The notes beneath the pieces were generated by a model. That model saw nothing but the letters and a program-made list of their open reading frames with translations, ran no database searches and was not told the DNA's origin. From Roseimaritima sp. (lineage in GTDB: Bacteria > Planctomycetota > Planctomycetia > Pirellulales > Pirellulaceae): a DNA stretch of 15,687 nucleotides. A program made the position numbers and the translations under genes. Below, one piece after another: positions 7,414 through 14,539 of this stretch; positions within the stretch are counted from its first letter, which is position 1, and every line of letters begins with the position of its first letter. The stretch covers positions 1 through 15,687 of the forward strand of contig SLFV01000095.1 in assembly GCA_007124075.1 (NCBI GenBank). The letters run 5' to 3'.

Positions 7414-8402
7414 CGCGATGTCCCCTTACGCATTGGCTGTTGGGCCGTTTGCCGCAAGGCGGTATCGGAGACGACCATCATGCAGCGGTCACCCGGCCGC
7501 AATCCCTGAACATCGCCAATCAATAGCGTACGAACCTGAATGGTCCCACTTTCTCCGTCAATGATCGGGGCGATGGTCAGGATGCTACCTTGGACCGTTT
7601 TTTGCGGAACGCTCGTTTGGACCGACACCGACACCGAGGACGTTAAGCGATACGCGATCGCTGCGGGAACATTCACGACTGCGACCAACTGTTGTGGCGA
7701 AACCAGCCTCACGACCGTTGGCTCTGTCGGGGAAACATACTCGCCCGGATGCCGGTACACCTCCGCGACCACACCAGCGCAGGGTGCGACTAGTCGCCGT
7801 CGTGAAAGCTGGATTTCCGCGCGTGCAAGCTCTTGCTTCCTGATCGCATGGTCCTCTTCAGCTGAAAGCTTACGACCCGCAGCAACCTGCAAGTCGGTTT
7901 CTGCTCGTTGCAACTCATCGGCGCGGGCAAAACCTTGTTCGTTAAGTTTCCGTAATTGCTTCGTCCGATGCTCATGCAACCCATAATCAGCCCGCGCGGA
8001 CTGCAGCGCCCCCTGCATCGACGCGGCCAACCGCGCAAGCTCCACAGCGGCATGCTGCAGATCATCATCCAACACCGCGATCAACTGGCCTTTCTCGACA
8101 TGGTCACCGACTTCCACCAACATTTCCTTGACAACGCCGAAATCCGGCGACGCCAGTTGGACATCATGCAGCGCCTTGAGAAACCCATCGAATTGCGGCG
8201 AACTACTTTGGGCGCGCAGATCGTTTGGCAAAGCGACTGCCATGCAACAGCAGACCAGGATCAGCATGACGAAACGTTGAGATGGTCCAGGTTCAGCGTT
8301 GCGGACCTGGTGGGTTGACCGTCGAGCCGATGCAGGCGACGTCGACAGTACAACGAGTTTTTCCGGCGTTCGGCGATTGCGGTGAGTCGATTGAATCCTC
8401 AT
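7410..8402 (-). CDS. Periplasmic adaptor subunit (membrane fusion protein, RND/HlyD type)
   Basis: This 330-residue protein is a soluble adaptor. An unusually long basic N-terminus (1-43) precedes a hydrophobic, Cys-rich segment (44-60) that ends in A-L-P-N-D-L-R-A-Q, a plausible signal peptidase I site. The mature part has the two lipoyl half-motifs (about 85-112, with G-D-H-V-E-K-G-Q; and 203-224, with V-A-P-C-A-G-V-V), separated by a long alpha-hairpin (113-200), then a beta-barrel and a short membrane-proximal domain. The ATG at 8402 has AGGA at 8410-8413, 7 nt upstream, which supports it over the internal ATG at 8267, although the shorter form would give a more ordinary signal peptide. 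It starts 18 bp after the tolC-like stop and its stop overlaps the next start, so it is in the operon. No lipobox is obvious, so it is probably a free or signal-anchored periplasmic protein. Confidence 0.88.
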   Translation of the reverse strand: MRIQSTHRNRRTPEKLVVLSTSPASARRSTHQVRNAEPGPSQRFVMLILVCCCMAVALPNDLRAQSSSPQFDGFLKALHDVQLASPDFGVVKEMLVEVGDHVEKGQLIAVLDDDLQHAAVELARLAASMQGALQSARADYGLHEHRTKQLRKLNEQGFARADELQRAETDLQVAAGRKLSAEEDHAIRKQELARAEIQLSRRRLVAPCAGVVAEVYRHPGEYVSPTEPTVVRLVSPQQLVAVVNVPAAIAYRLTSSVSVSVQTSVPQKTVQGSILTIAPIIDGESGTIQVRTLLIGDVQGLRPGDRCMMVVSDTALRQTAQQPMRKGTSR

Positions 8403-8409
8403 AACCTGT

Positions 8410-8413
8410 TCCT
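8410..8413 (-). promoter_or_regulatory. Ribosome binding site for the periplasmic adaptor gene
   Basis: Read on the minus strand, AGGA lies 7 nt before the ATG at 8402. This decides in favour of the longer N-terminus over the internal ATG at 8267. Confidence 0.55.
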
Positions 8414-8420
8414 GATCACA

Positions 8421-10268
8421 CTAAGGTTGCGGTACGTCGTTTATCTGTGCGGGGACCAGCAATTCATTCGGGTCGATTTGCTGGCTGATTAGCAAGGTTC
8501 CCATGGCAAGCTGCAGACGCACAAAGGCATTGAAATAGGCGGCCTGCGATTCAACGAAGTCCTGCTCAGCCTGGGTGCGCGACGCCTGTGCGTCAAGAAG
8601 ATCTTGCACCACCAAGCCTACGGGAATCCCATCCCCACCCAATAGCTCCCACCGTCGTTGCAAGAATTCCTCGTTGGCTTTCGCTGCCATCAGGGTCTGG
8701 TGTCGATTTCCTATCATTTCACTTGCAACATTAACCTCGCGGACGGCGATATCCACTTCGGCCTTGGTGGTCAGGATGATTTGGCGGAGCTCCTGTACCG
8801 CTTTGACGTAACCCGCATGTGCGGCGCGATAGCGAGCATGTGCGGCCCTCCGACCTGCGGGAATCTCGTACAGCAGGCCGGCAAAAAACCCTGGCTCCCC
8901 GGTGGCGAATTGATCCGCAAGGGCCCCACCCAAATTACGGCGTCCCCGCAGACCCATGACATAGGTGTCGACCATGGCGTCCAGTTGCGGCAGTAATTGG
9001 TTGCGGGACACATTGATTTGTAAAGCAAAGCTCTCCAGATCCGCCGTAGCGATCATCAGTTCCGGACGATGATGCAACGCGGTGACGACCGCTTCGGCAA
9101 GCTCGATCGTTAAAGGTGGAGCGTACGGTCTGTCCTGCGGGATCAATTCATCCAGTTCCGCGTGTTGCAAAGCCTCTGCTCCCACGAGCATCGCCAGCCG
9201 CGTTTGCTCATTGGCCAGATCGGCACGCGCTCGCAACAACTTTGCTTGTCGAACCGCGATCTGCTCGCGAATTCGTAGCAGTTCCGCGTTCGCGGTATCG
9301 ATTCCTTGTCGAGCCTCCACGATTTCAAACATCTGCTGGCCCCGACGCATGAGGTCACGAATCTGGATGACCTTTGCACGCTGTTCGTACAGACGCCAAT
9401 AACTATTCATCACCTCCGCAATCAAAACCTGAACCTCCCGAAGCGACTCCTGCGTCGTCGTGCGCGCGTCCAGTTGAGCCTTGACGATCAAACGTTCGTT
9501 AAACATCCGTCCCGCCCCCGCCAGCAACGGTTGACTGAGGCTTATTTCCACCCGAGTATTTCCCTGGTTCGGTGGTAGATAAAATAAACTATTGGAATCC
9601 AAGGTTCCAAATCGCTGATTCGCCGACCATTGGCCACCCAAACGAGTCGTCCGCACTATCCCGGCTCTGGAACTCCAATCCGCTTCCCGCAATCGCGGAG
9701 GGCCCCCCGTAACAAGTGTGTTGCCGACGGGATCGCTGCTACGACGAAATCCAGAATCAAATAGCCACCGCGCGTCGAAGGCCGCTTCCTCCTGCACGAT
9801 CGCCTCGCGTGCGATCACGACATCTTGCGACAATCCAATGATTCGCGGCGAATGAATCAGCGTATCGGCAACAATTGTCCCGAGGTCAAAGCGAGCCCAG
9901 TGTGCATTGGGTTCCACGGGTTCCTGAACCGCCCGCTCCCACCAATAAACAGACTCCATGCTTGAGGCGTCAGCCAAAGGTGGCGCCGCATGCAAATCCA
10001 GCGTTTCCGATTCCGGCAACGATTCCGTCTCTCGCAACAACCTCTCCAACGGCACGGTAGCAGGCGGTAACAAGGTCGGCGCATCCAAAAGGTCAAAGTC
10101 CGGCGTCGCCGGAGATGTGGGCAACCGGGGCGAGGTCTGAGGCACAGGTGGCTTGACCTGTGGAAGTGGCAATTCCTCCACTTGCTGCGCAGCCGCAAAG
10201 GACACGCACACCCCCAGCCATGCGAGCGACAAAACAGACCACGATGGGAAGCGTCCCAATTCCTTCAT
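8421..10268 (-). CDS. TolC-family outer membrane efflux protein
   Basis: From the ATG at 10268 the product is 615 residues. It has a signal peptide (about 1-29, ending V-S-F-A-A-A before QQ), a Pro/Leu/Glu-rich linker of about 85-100 residues that is long for the family, and two outer-membrane-efflux repeats (about 130-370 and 385-600). Each repeat carries long amphipathic helices and a short beta segment, for example VEISLSQPLLAGAG and FFAGLLYEIPAGRRAA. In the TolC family three subunits form a beta-barrel pore in the outer membrane and an alpha-helical tunnel through the periplasm, which docks on adaptors such as those encoded next. A TTG at 10277 would add three residues; the ATG gives a cleaner signal peptide, but neither has a clear Shine-Dalgarno. 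It is the first gene of the operon. The Pro-rich region may span or contact cell wall material; that is inference. Confidence 0.9.
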   Translation of the reverse strand: MKELGRFPSWSVLSLAWLGVCVSFAAAQQVEELPLPQVKPPVPQTSPRLPTSPATPDFDLLDAPTLLPPATVPLERLLRETESLPESETLDLHAAPPLADASSMESVYWWERAVQEPVEPNAHWARFDLGTIVADTLIHSPRIIGLSQDVVIAREAIVQEEAAFDARWLFDSGFRRSSDPVGNTLVTGGPPRLREADWSSRAGIVRTTRLGGQWSANQRFGTLDSNSLFYLPPNQGNTRVEISLSQPLLAGAGRMFNERLIVKAQLDARTTTQESLREVQVLIAEVMNSYWRLYEQRAKVIQIRDLMRRGQQMFEIVEARQGIDTANAELLRIREQIAVRQAKLLRARADLANEQTRLAMLVGAEALQHAELDELIPQDRPYAPPLTIELAEAVVTALHHRPELMIATADLESFALQINVSRNQLLPQLDAMVDTYVMGLRGRRNLGGALADQFATGEPGFFAGLLYEIPAGRRAAHARYRAAHAGYVKAVQELRQIILTTKAEVDIAVREVNVASEMIGNRHQTLMAAKANEEFLQRRWELLGGDGIPVGLVVQDLLDAQASRTQAEQDFVESQAAYFNAFVRLQLAMGTLLISQQIDPNELLVPAQINDVPQP

Positions 10269-10680
10269 AAACCCCAAACGCTAGCAAATAATTCTGATGG
10301 TACCGGTTCAACAGTGGTCGATCGGTGGCTGTCGCTTTGATCGGCATGCGACGCTGGTAACGAAAACTTACAAGCCCCTAAATCCTCCGCAGCAAATCAT
10401 TGCGATACACGCAATTGGGACAAACGATTCCCCCGGATCAATCGCCACAGCTTACGCCACCGGAATGCTTTCGTTTTTTCCCATCTCTGACTGGCAATGG
10501 ACCCAAACCCCAAACGCACAGCCTGCGCAGTCCTCAGAACCGTTAAACAAAACAGTAGCAGGGGGGGTAACCGACGTTTGGCTCGCTTCGGCTTGTCGCG
10601 TCGGCTGTTTGTGAGCAAGACTTTGGAAGATCGCGTGATTATCAGAACGATTCCGCCCCAAACCAGCGCATCGCGTCATC
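10269..10680. other. Divergent intergenic region between tolC operon and c-di-GMP gene (412 bp)
   Basis: No gene that I trust lies here; the short open frames crossing it have no recognisable domains. It must hold the promoters of both the leftward tolC operon and the rightward c-di-GMP gene. On the minus strand TTGAAC (10307-10312) lies about 40 bp before the tolC ATG, but no convincing -10 follows at normal spacing. A run of seven G residues starts at 10561. The 100 bp before the GTG at 10681 contain no clear Shine-Dalgarno or consensus promoter. The length is compatible with binding sites for a shared regulator. Confidence 0.5.
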
Positions 10681-13140
10681 GTGTTTAAGCTCATTCTCAA
10701 TGCCGCTCGGATGGCGTTAGCTATCGTTTGCATTGGCACCAGCCTGATCTTGGTGGCGCATGCGATGGGATACCTCCCCGACCCGCGAAAAAGCATCCTG
10801 GAGGGCCGACTGCGCGCCGCAGAGGTGACGGCGATTCACGTCGCCACACTGATCCGCACGAACAAGATCAACGAATTGGAGGCCACGCTCAACGCGATGG
10901 CCCAACGCAATCAGGATTTGATTTCCGTTGGGGTACGGACCGAATCCGGATATCTAAGGCTGCACACGGCTTATCATCAACAGCACTGGCAACCGGACAA
11001 GGCGGACCTGGAGAGCACCGACCAAATCGTGATCCCGGTGAAGGTTAATCGCCTGCCTTGGGGACAGGTGGAACTGTGTTTTCAGCCATTATCCGTCGAT
11101 GGCTGGCAAGGGTTAGCTACCCATCCATTGGCACAACTCCTATCGTTCTTTGCGCTTGTTGGACTATTCAGTTACACACTGTTTTCCGCGCGTGTGCTCG
11201 GTTTTTTCGTTAGTACGCAAGTCGTTCCCGATCGTGTTCGGCAGGCGCTCGATACATTCGCGGAGGGCTTATTAGTTCTGGACGAAGATTCGCGAATTGT
11301 GCTGGCCAACCGCGCGTTTACGGAAACGACATGCCTGGACGAATCCTCCATTGCAGGGCAGTTCGCCAGCACCTTGGCTTGGATCCGCAACGATTCATCC
11401 AGCTCACCGAAGTATCCTTGGGAGCGGGCGTTTTTGGAACAGAAACCGCAAACGGAGGAACTGCTTCGATTCCGGCCGGCAACCGGTGGACAACAACGAA
11501 TCTTCTCCACCAATAGTGCCCCAATCATCGGCACCGACGGCAAACAACGCGGGACGCTTGCTACCTTTCGCGATGTGACCGAGATTGAACATCAACGTCA
11601 AGAACTGGAACGGATGCTGGCCGCGTTGAAGAGTAGTCGAGATCAGATTAAACGTAAAAATCGCGAACTAGAAATCCTCGCGACCGAGGATTCGTTAACC
11701 GGTTGCTTGAACCGACGTGCCTTCTTCGAACGTCTGGCTAGTTGTTGGGAGCGCGCCCAACGTAAGTGTTTGCCGCTGGCTTGTGTCATGGTAGACAACG
11801 ACCATTTCAAACGAATCAACGATACCTATGGCCATCACACCGGCGACGAGGTCTTGCGCGCTGTGTCAGCGCTGCTGCGTCAATCGCACCCCTTGCCAGA
11901 TTTGGTTTGCCGCTACGGGGGCGAGGAGTTTTGCCTTGTCTTGCCTGGAAAAGACGCCAACCAAGCGAAAGCGATGGCGGAAAGCCTGCGTCAGAAAATC
12001 CAGGCCCTGCGGTTTCCGCAGGTCCCTGACCTGCGAATCAGCGCAAGCCTTGGCGTGGCCGACTTGACCTACAACCCCGCTGATCCCCAAGATTTAATCA
12101 ATCAAGCCGACTGCTGTTTGTATGTCGCAAAGCGTCAAGGGCGTAACCGTGTGATCACCTACCTGCCTCAGTTTTCTGCAGTGGAGGCACCATCGGAGAA
12201 CAATCAAAACGATCGACACTTGGAAACGGCGGATGCCGCCGTCGCGGTTCCCTTTCAGGCAGTTGCCGCATTGGTGTCGGCGCTTGCTTTCCGGGATGCG
12301 GATACCGCCGAGCACAGTCGACGCGTCGCGGATCTAGCGGTGATGACAGCGCGTCGCTTAATGGATCAACGCCATACTTATATCCTGGAGATCGCTGCGC
12401 TGCTGCATGATATTGGCAAAATCGGAGTTCCCGACAGCGTCCTGCTGAAGCCGGGTAGACTCACTCCCGAGGAGTGGGCAATGATGAACAAACATGATCG
12501 CATCGGAGTTGAAATCGTTGCTGGCACCTTCAATTGTGAAGAACTGTCAGAAATCATCCGGACGCATCACGCGTTCTTTGGGCAAAAACGTAGCAGTGGG
12601 CTGCCAATGGGCGAACAGATACCGCTAAGCGCTCGAATCCTGACGATTTGCGACAGTTATGATGCGATCGTCAGTGATCGTCCCTACCGGAAGGGACGCA
12701 CCCATGAGGAAGCGATCCAGGAATTGCGTCGCTGTGCCGGGACCCAGTTTGATCCGCAACTGGTGGAGCACTTCAGTGAAGTAATCGCCGACCACAAGCA
12801 AAACAAAACGACTACCCGGTTCACGCTCCCCAAGCAAACCGCATTGCAGCTTGGCCTGCAGATTGAACGATTGGCCGAGGCCTTGGATGAACGGGATGCC
12901 GATGGTTTGAATGCCTTGGCATCGCGGGTCGCCCTGGTCGCGCGACGCGGCGGTGTCACGGCGATCGCGGAAGCTGCTGAGAGGCTGGAAGCGACGGCCG
13001 CCGACGACACTTCTGACTGGATGACGCTGCTGGGCACGACCGCTGAACTGCTGGACCTGTGCCGTTCGGCGCAAAACGCGTTCTTATCAAATCCCCAGGC
13101 GACGCCAAGCGACGAGCTGCCTGTTGAAAACGGGGGCTGA
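10681..13140 (+). CDS. Membrane sensor diguanylate cyclase with HD-GYP-like domain
   Basis: The protein has 819 residues. Order: TM helix (about 8-28), periplasmic sensor of about 120 residues (30-148), TM helix (149-172), PAS domain (about 185-300), coiled linker (303-333), GGDEF domain (about 335-495), HD-GYP-like domain (about 525-705) and a C-terminal helical bundle (720-800). The cyclase site reads RYGGEEF (GGEEF 413-417), and the metal-binding VDNDHFKRIND is present, so c-di-GMP synthesis is likely. The RxxD product-inhibition site is lost (P404 where Arg is expected, D407 kept). The HD part retains H545, HDIGK (576-580), H605 and HH 629-630, but the usual D-G-x-G-Y-P loop is replaced by F-G-Q-K-R-S-S-G-L-P, so phosphodiesterase activity is uncertain. 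The GTG at 10681 is the first possible start after an in-frame stop at 10636. It is transcribed away from the tolC operon, whose regulation it might share. Confidence 0.92.
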   Translation: MFKLILNAARMALAIVCIGTSLILVAHAMGYLPDPRKSILEGRLRAAEVTAIHVATLIRTNKINELEATLNAMAQRNQDLISVGVRTESGYLRLHTAYHQQHWQPDKADLESTDQIVIPVKVNRLPWGQVELCFQPLSVDGWQGLATHPLAQLLSFFALVGLFSYTLFSARVLGFFVSTQVVPDRVRQALDTFAEGLLVLDEDSRIVLANRAFTETTCLDESSIAGQFASTLAWIRNDSSSSPKYPWERAFLEQKPQTEELLRFRPATGGQQRIFSTNSAPIIGTDGKQRGTLATFRDVTEIEHQRQELERMLAALKSSRDQIKRKNRELEILATEDSLTGCLNRRAFFERLASCWERAQRKCLPLACVMVDNDHFKRINDTYGHHTGDEVLRAVSALLRQSHPLPDLVCRYGGEEFCLVLPGKDANQAKAMAESLRQKIQALRFPQVPDLRISASLGVADLTYNPADPQDLINQADCCLYVAKRQGRNRVITYLPQFSAVEAPSENNQNDRHLETADAAVAVPFQAVAALVSALAFRDADTAEHSRRVADLAVMTARRLMDQRHTYILEIAALLHDIGKIGVPDSVLLKPGRLTPEEWAMMNKHDRIGVEIVAGTFNCEELSEIIRTHHAFFGQKRSSGLPMGEQIPLSARILTICDSYDAIVSDRPYRKGRTHEEAIQELRRCAGTQFDPQLVEHFSEVIADHKQNKTTTRFTLPKQTALQLGLQIERLAEALDERDADGLNALASRVALVARRGGVTAIAEAAERLEATAADDTSDWMTLLGTTAELLDLCRSAQNAFLSNPQATPSDELPVENGG

Positions 13141-13179
13141 CCCTTCGGAGACCTCGCAAAGAAACGGCAATACCCTGAA

Positions 13180-13191
13180 GCCCGAGAGGGC
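13180..13191. terminator. Short GC hairpin between convergent genes, weak terminator candidate
   Basis: GCCC-GAGA-GGGC forms a 4-bp all-GC stem with a GNRA tetraloop, 40 bp after the c-di-GMP gene stop and 46 bp before the oxidoreductase stop. There is no T-tract on either side, so it is at most a weak or rho-assisted stop for the two converging transcripts. Confidence 0.25.
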
Positions 13192-13206
13192 CAACCCCTT
13201 GTCTCA

Positions 13207-13217
13207 ACGGTAACCGT
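13207..13217. promoter_or_regulatory. 11-bp inverted repeat sharing the core of the 3840-3854 palindrome
   Basis: ACGGT-A-ACCGT is a perfect 5-bp inverted repeat with one central base. It is the same core as ATACGGT-G-ACCGTAT near the end of the secretion operon. It lies in the 96-bp gap between convergent stops, an odd place for an operator, so a structural or chance origin is also possible. Confidence 0.25.
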
Positions 13218-13236
13218 CCGCGGCAAAACGATCGCC

Positions 13237-14319
13237 TTACCCTTGCGGCAGACGAATCGTCCCTCCCTGGTGCGCACTGATCCGGGCAGCATCGACAATT
13301 TGCTGCCCGATGCGAGAAATTTCGGGGCCGCAGGGACCATCAATTGGCGCGCCGCGTTGACGACAGTCCAGGTAAAAAGCGATCGGGTCGCGCTGGGATG
13401 CAGGTACCGGGTCGTTGCTGATCGCATGCACTTGCGGCAGTGACTTGGTTTGCAGCAGGACGTGATCCTGATAGTCGTAACACCCAATAGTTCCTTCACT
13501 GCCGACGATGACAAAACCGCAAGCAGGCTGTGGTTGCTGTGTCCACGGATCCGTAAACGTCCCCCAGCGAGTCTCAAACTTACTGAGACCGGTCGCATAT
13601 CGAGCGATCGCGATGCAGTGTTCGTCCACTTCCAGTCCGGGCGGTCGGTCCACAACAGCGGTTACCTCCCGTGGGACACGCCCATTCATGAACCACGTTC
13701 CCAGCGTCGTGCCATAGCCAAGATAATCCAGCAACGAACCGCCACCTGCAGCCTTGGAGTAAAACCAACTGGATGGTTTCATCGCCGCGACCTCCTCTGC
13801 GGACGTTACACGTTTATCGGCACCGTGATACAGCGGCCCTCGATTGCCATCGTAGTAATGCACCTCCAAAACCTGCCCGATGACGCCATCCTGGATTAAG
13901 CGACGTGCGGTTTGATGGGGCGCGGACCAAGCCAAAGGCCAATTGATCATCAGTCGTTTGCCCGCCAGCCCAGCCGCTTCGATCATCTGGTCGGCTTCTG
14001 CCAGGGACGCTGCCATTGGCTTTTCGACCATCGCATCGGCCCCGAATGCCATAATGCGCTGGACCCACAAGAAATGGTCGCTTGCAGATGGACACAGGAT
14101 AACCAGGTCAGGCTGGGTCACCTGCAGACATTGTCGGTAGTCACTAAAGACCCGATCCGCCGGAATCCCAAATTGGTCAATGGACTCCCGCATTCGCTCG
14201 TGCTGCGAGTCACAGATTCCCACCAGCTCGGTCATGTCGTTTTCCAACACCATCCGCAAATTGTCGCCCATGTGAAAATGTTCGAAGCAGATACCGGCTA
14301 CACGCACAGGCTGGGACAT
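13237..14319 (-). CDS. Gfo/Idh/MocA-family oxidoreductase
   Basis: This 360-residue protein has the two-domain layout of the family: an N-terminal nucleotide-binding fold (1-125) and a C-terminal substrate/dimer domain (126-350). Family marks are the acidic end of strand 2 (L-V-G-I-C-D, 32-37), the strand-4 motif V-I-L-C-P-S-A-S-D-H (73-82), the E-K-P motif (99-101) and G-G-G-S-L-L-D-Y (192-199). Members usually oxidise or reduce sugars and cyclitols with NAD(P). Two features are unusual: the dinucleotide loop after beta-1 reads G-I-C-F-E-H-F-H-M-G rather than GxGxxG, and the position of the usual catalytic His four residues after D198 is Tyr202. Substrate is therefore not predictable. The ATG at 14319 is well placed; no signal peptide is visible, so it is probably cytoplasmic. 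It is a lone gene, convergent with the c-di-GMP gene. Confidence 0.88.
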   Translation of the reverse strand: MSQPVRVAGICFEHFHMGDNLRMVLENDMTELVGICDSQHERMRESIDQFGIPADRVFSDYRQCLQVTQPDLVILCPSASDHFLWVQRIMAFGADAMVEKPMAASLAEADQMIEAAGLAGKRLMINWPLAWSAPHQTARRLIQDGVIGQVLEVHYYDGNRGPLYHGADKRVTSAEEVAAMKPSSWFYSKAAGGGSLLDYLGYGTTLGTWFMNGRVPREVTAVVDRPPGLEVDEHCIAIARYATGLSKFETRWGTFTDPWTQQPQPACGFVIVGSEGTIGCYDYQDHVLLQTKSLPQVHAISNDPVPASQRDPIAFYLDCRQRGAPIDGPCGPEISRIGQQIVDAARISAHQGGTIRLPQG

Positions 14320-14480
14320 TTCAGGATTTCACTCGCATGAGAAAAAGAGGGTCGGTTTACGAGACACTTTTGCACCAGTATGCTGATCAGTCTGGATTGA
14401 TTGTACGGATTGAACCCGGTGTGTGTGAGAAAGTTTGTGCTGCGGAGCAAGATTGTTTCCGAGGCGGCCGGGCGTCGGCT

Positions 14481-14509
14481 TTGACACAAGCCTAGATTTT
14501 GTTGCTGAT
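14481..14509 (+). promoter_or_regulatory. Possible promoter of the NusG-like gene
   Basis: A perfect TTGACA (14481-14486) is followed after 17 bp by GCTGAT (14504-14509), which matches the -10 consensus at only three positions. The -35 is enclosed by a small inverted repeat, GGCTT (14477-14481) and AAGCC (14488-14492). The proposed start of transcription would lie about 25 bp before the ATG at 14540. It is suggestive only. Confidence 0.25.
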
Positions 14510-14539
14510 GTCTCCAGAACTTAAGATGCAAAAGCCACC

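Noticed and set aside
10269..10277. TTG start for the TolC-like gene
   Set aside because: It adds only three residues; the ATG at 10268 gives a normal signal peptide and no Shine-Dalgarno favours the TTG.
10561..10567. Run of seven G residues as a phase-variable tract
   Set aside because: It is not within a supported gene and too short to argue for slipped-strand switching.
10497..10688. 63-residue + strand frame overlapping the c-di-GMP gene start
   Set aside because: Arg-rich, no domain, no Shine-Dalgarno, and it overlaps the GTG at 10681; probably chance in a GC-rich region.
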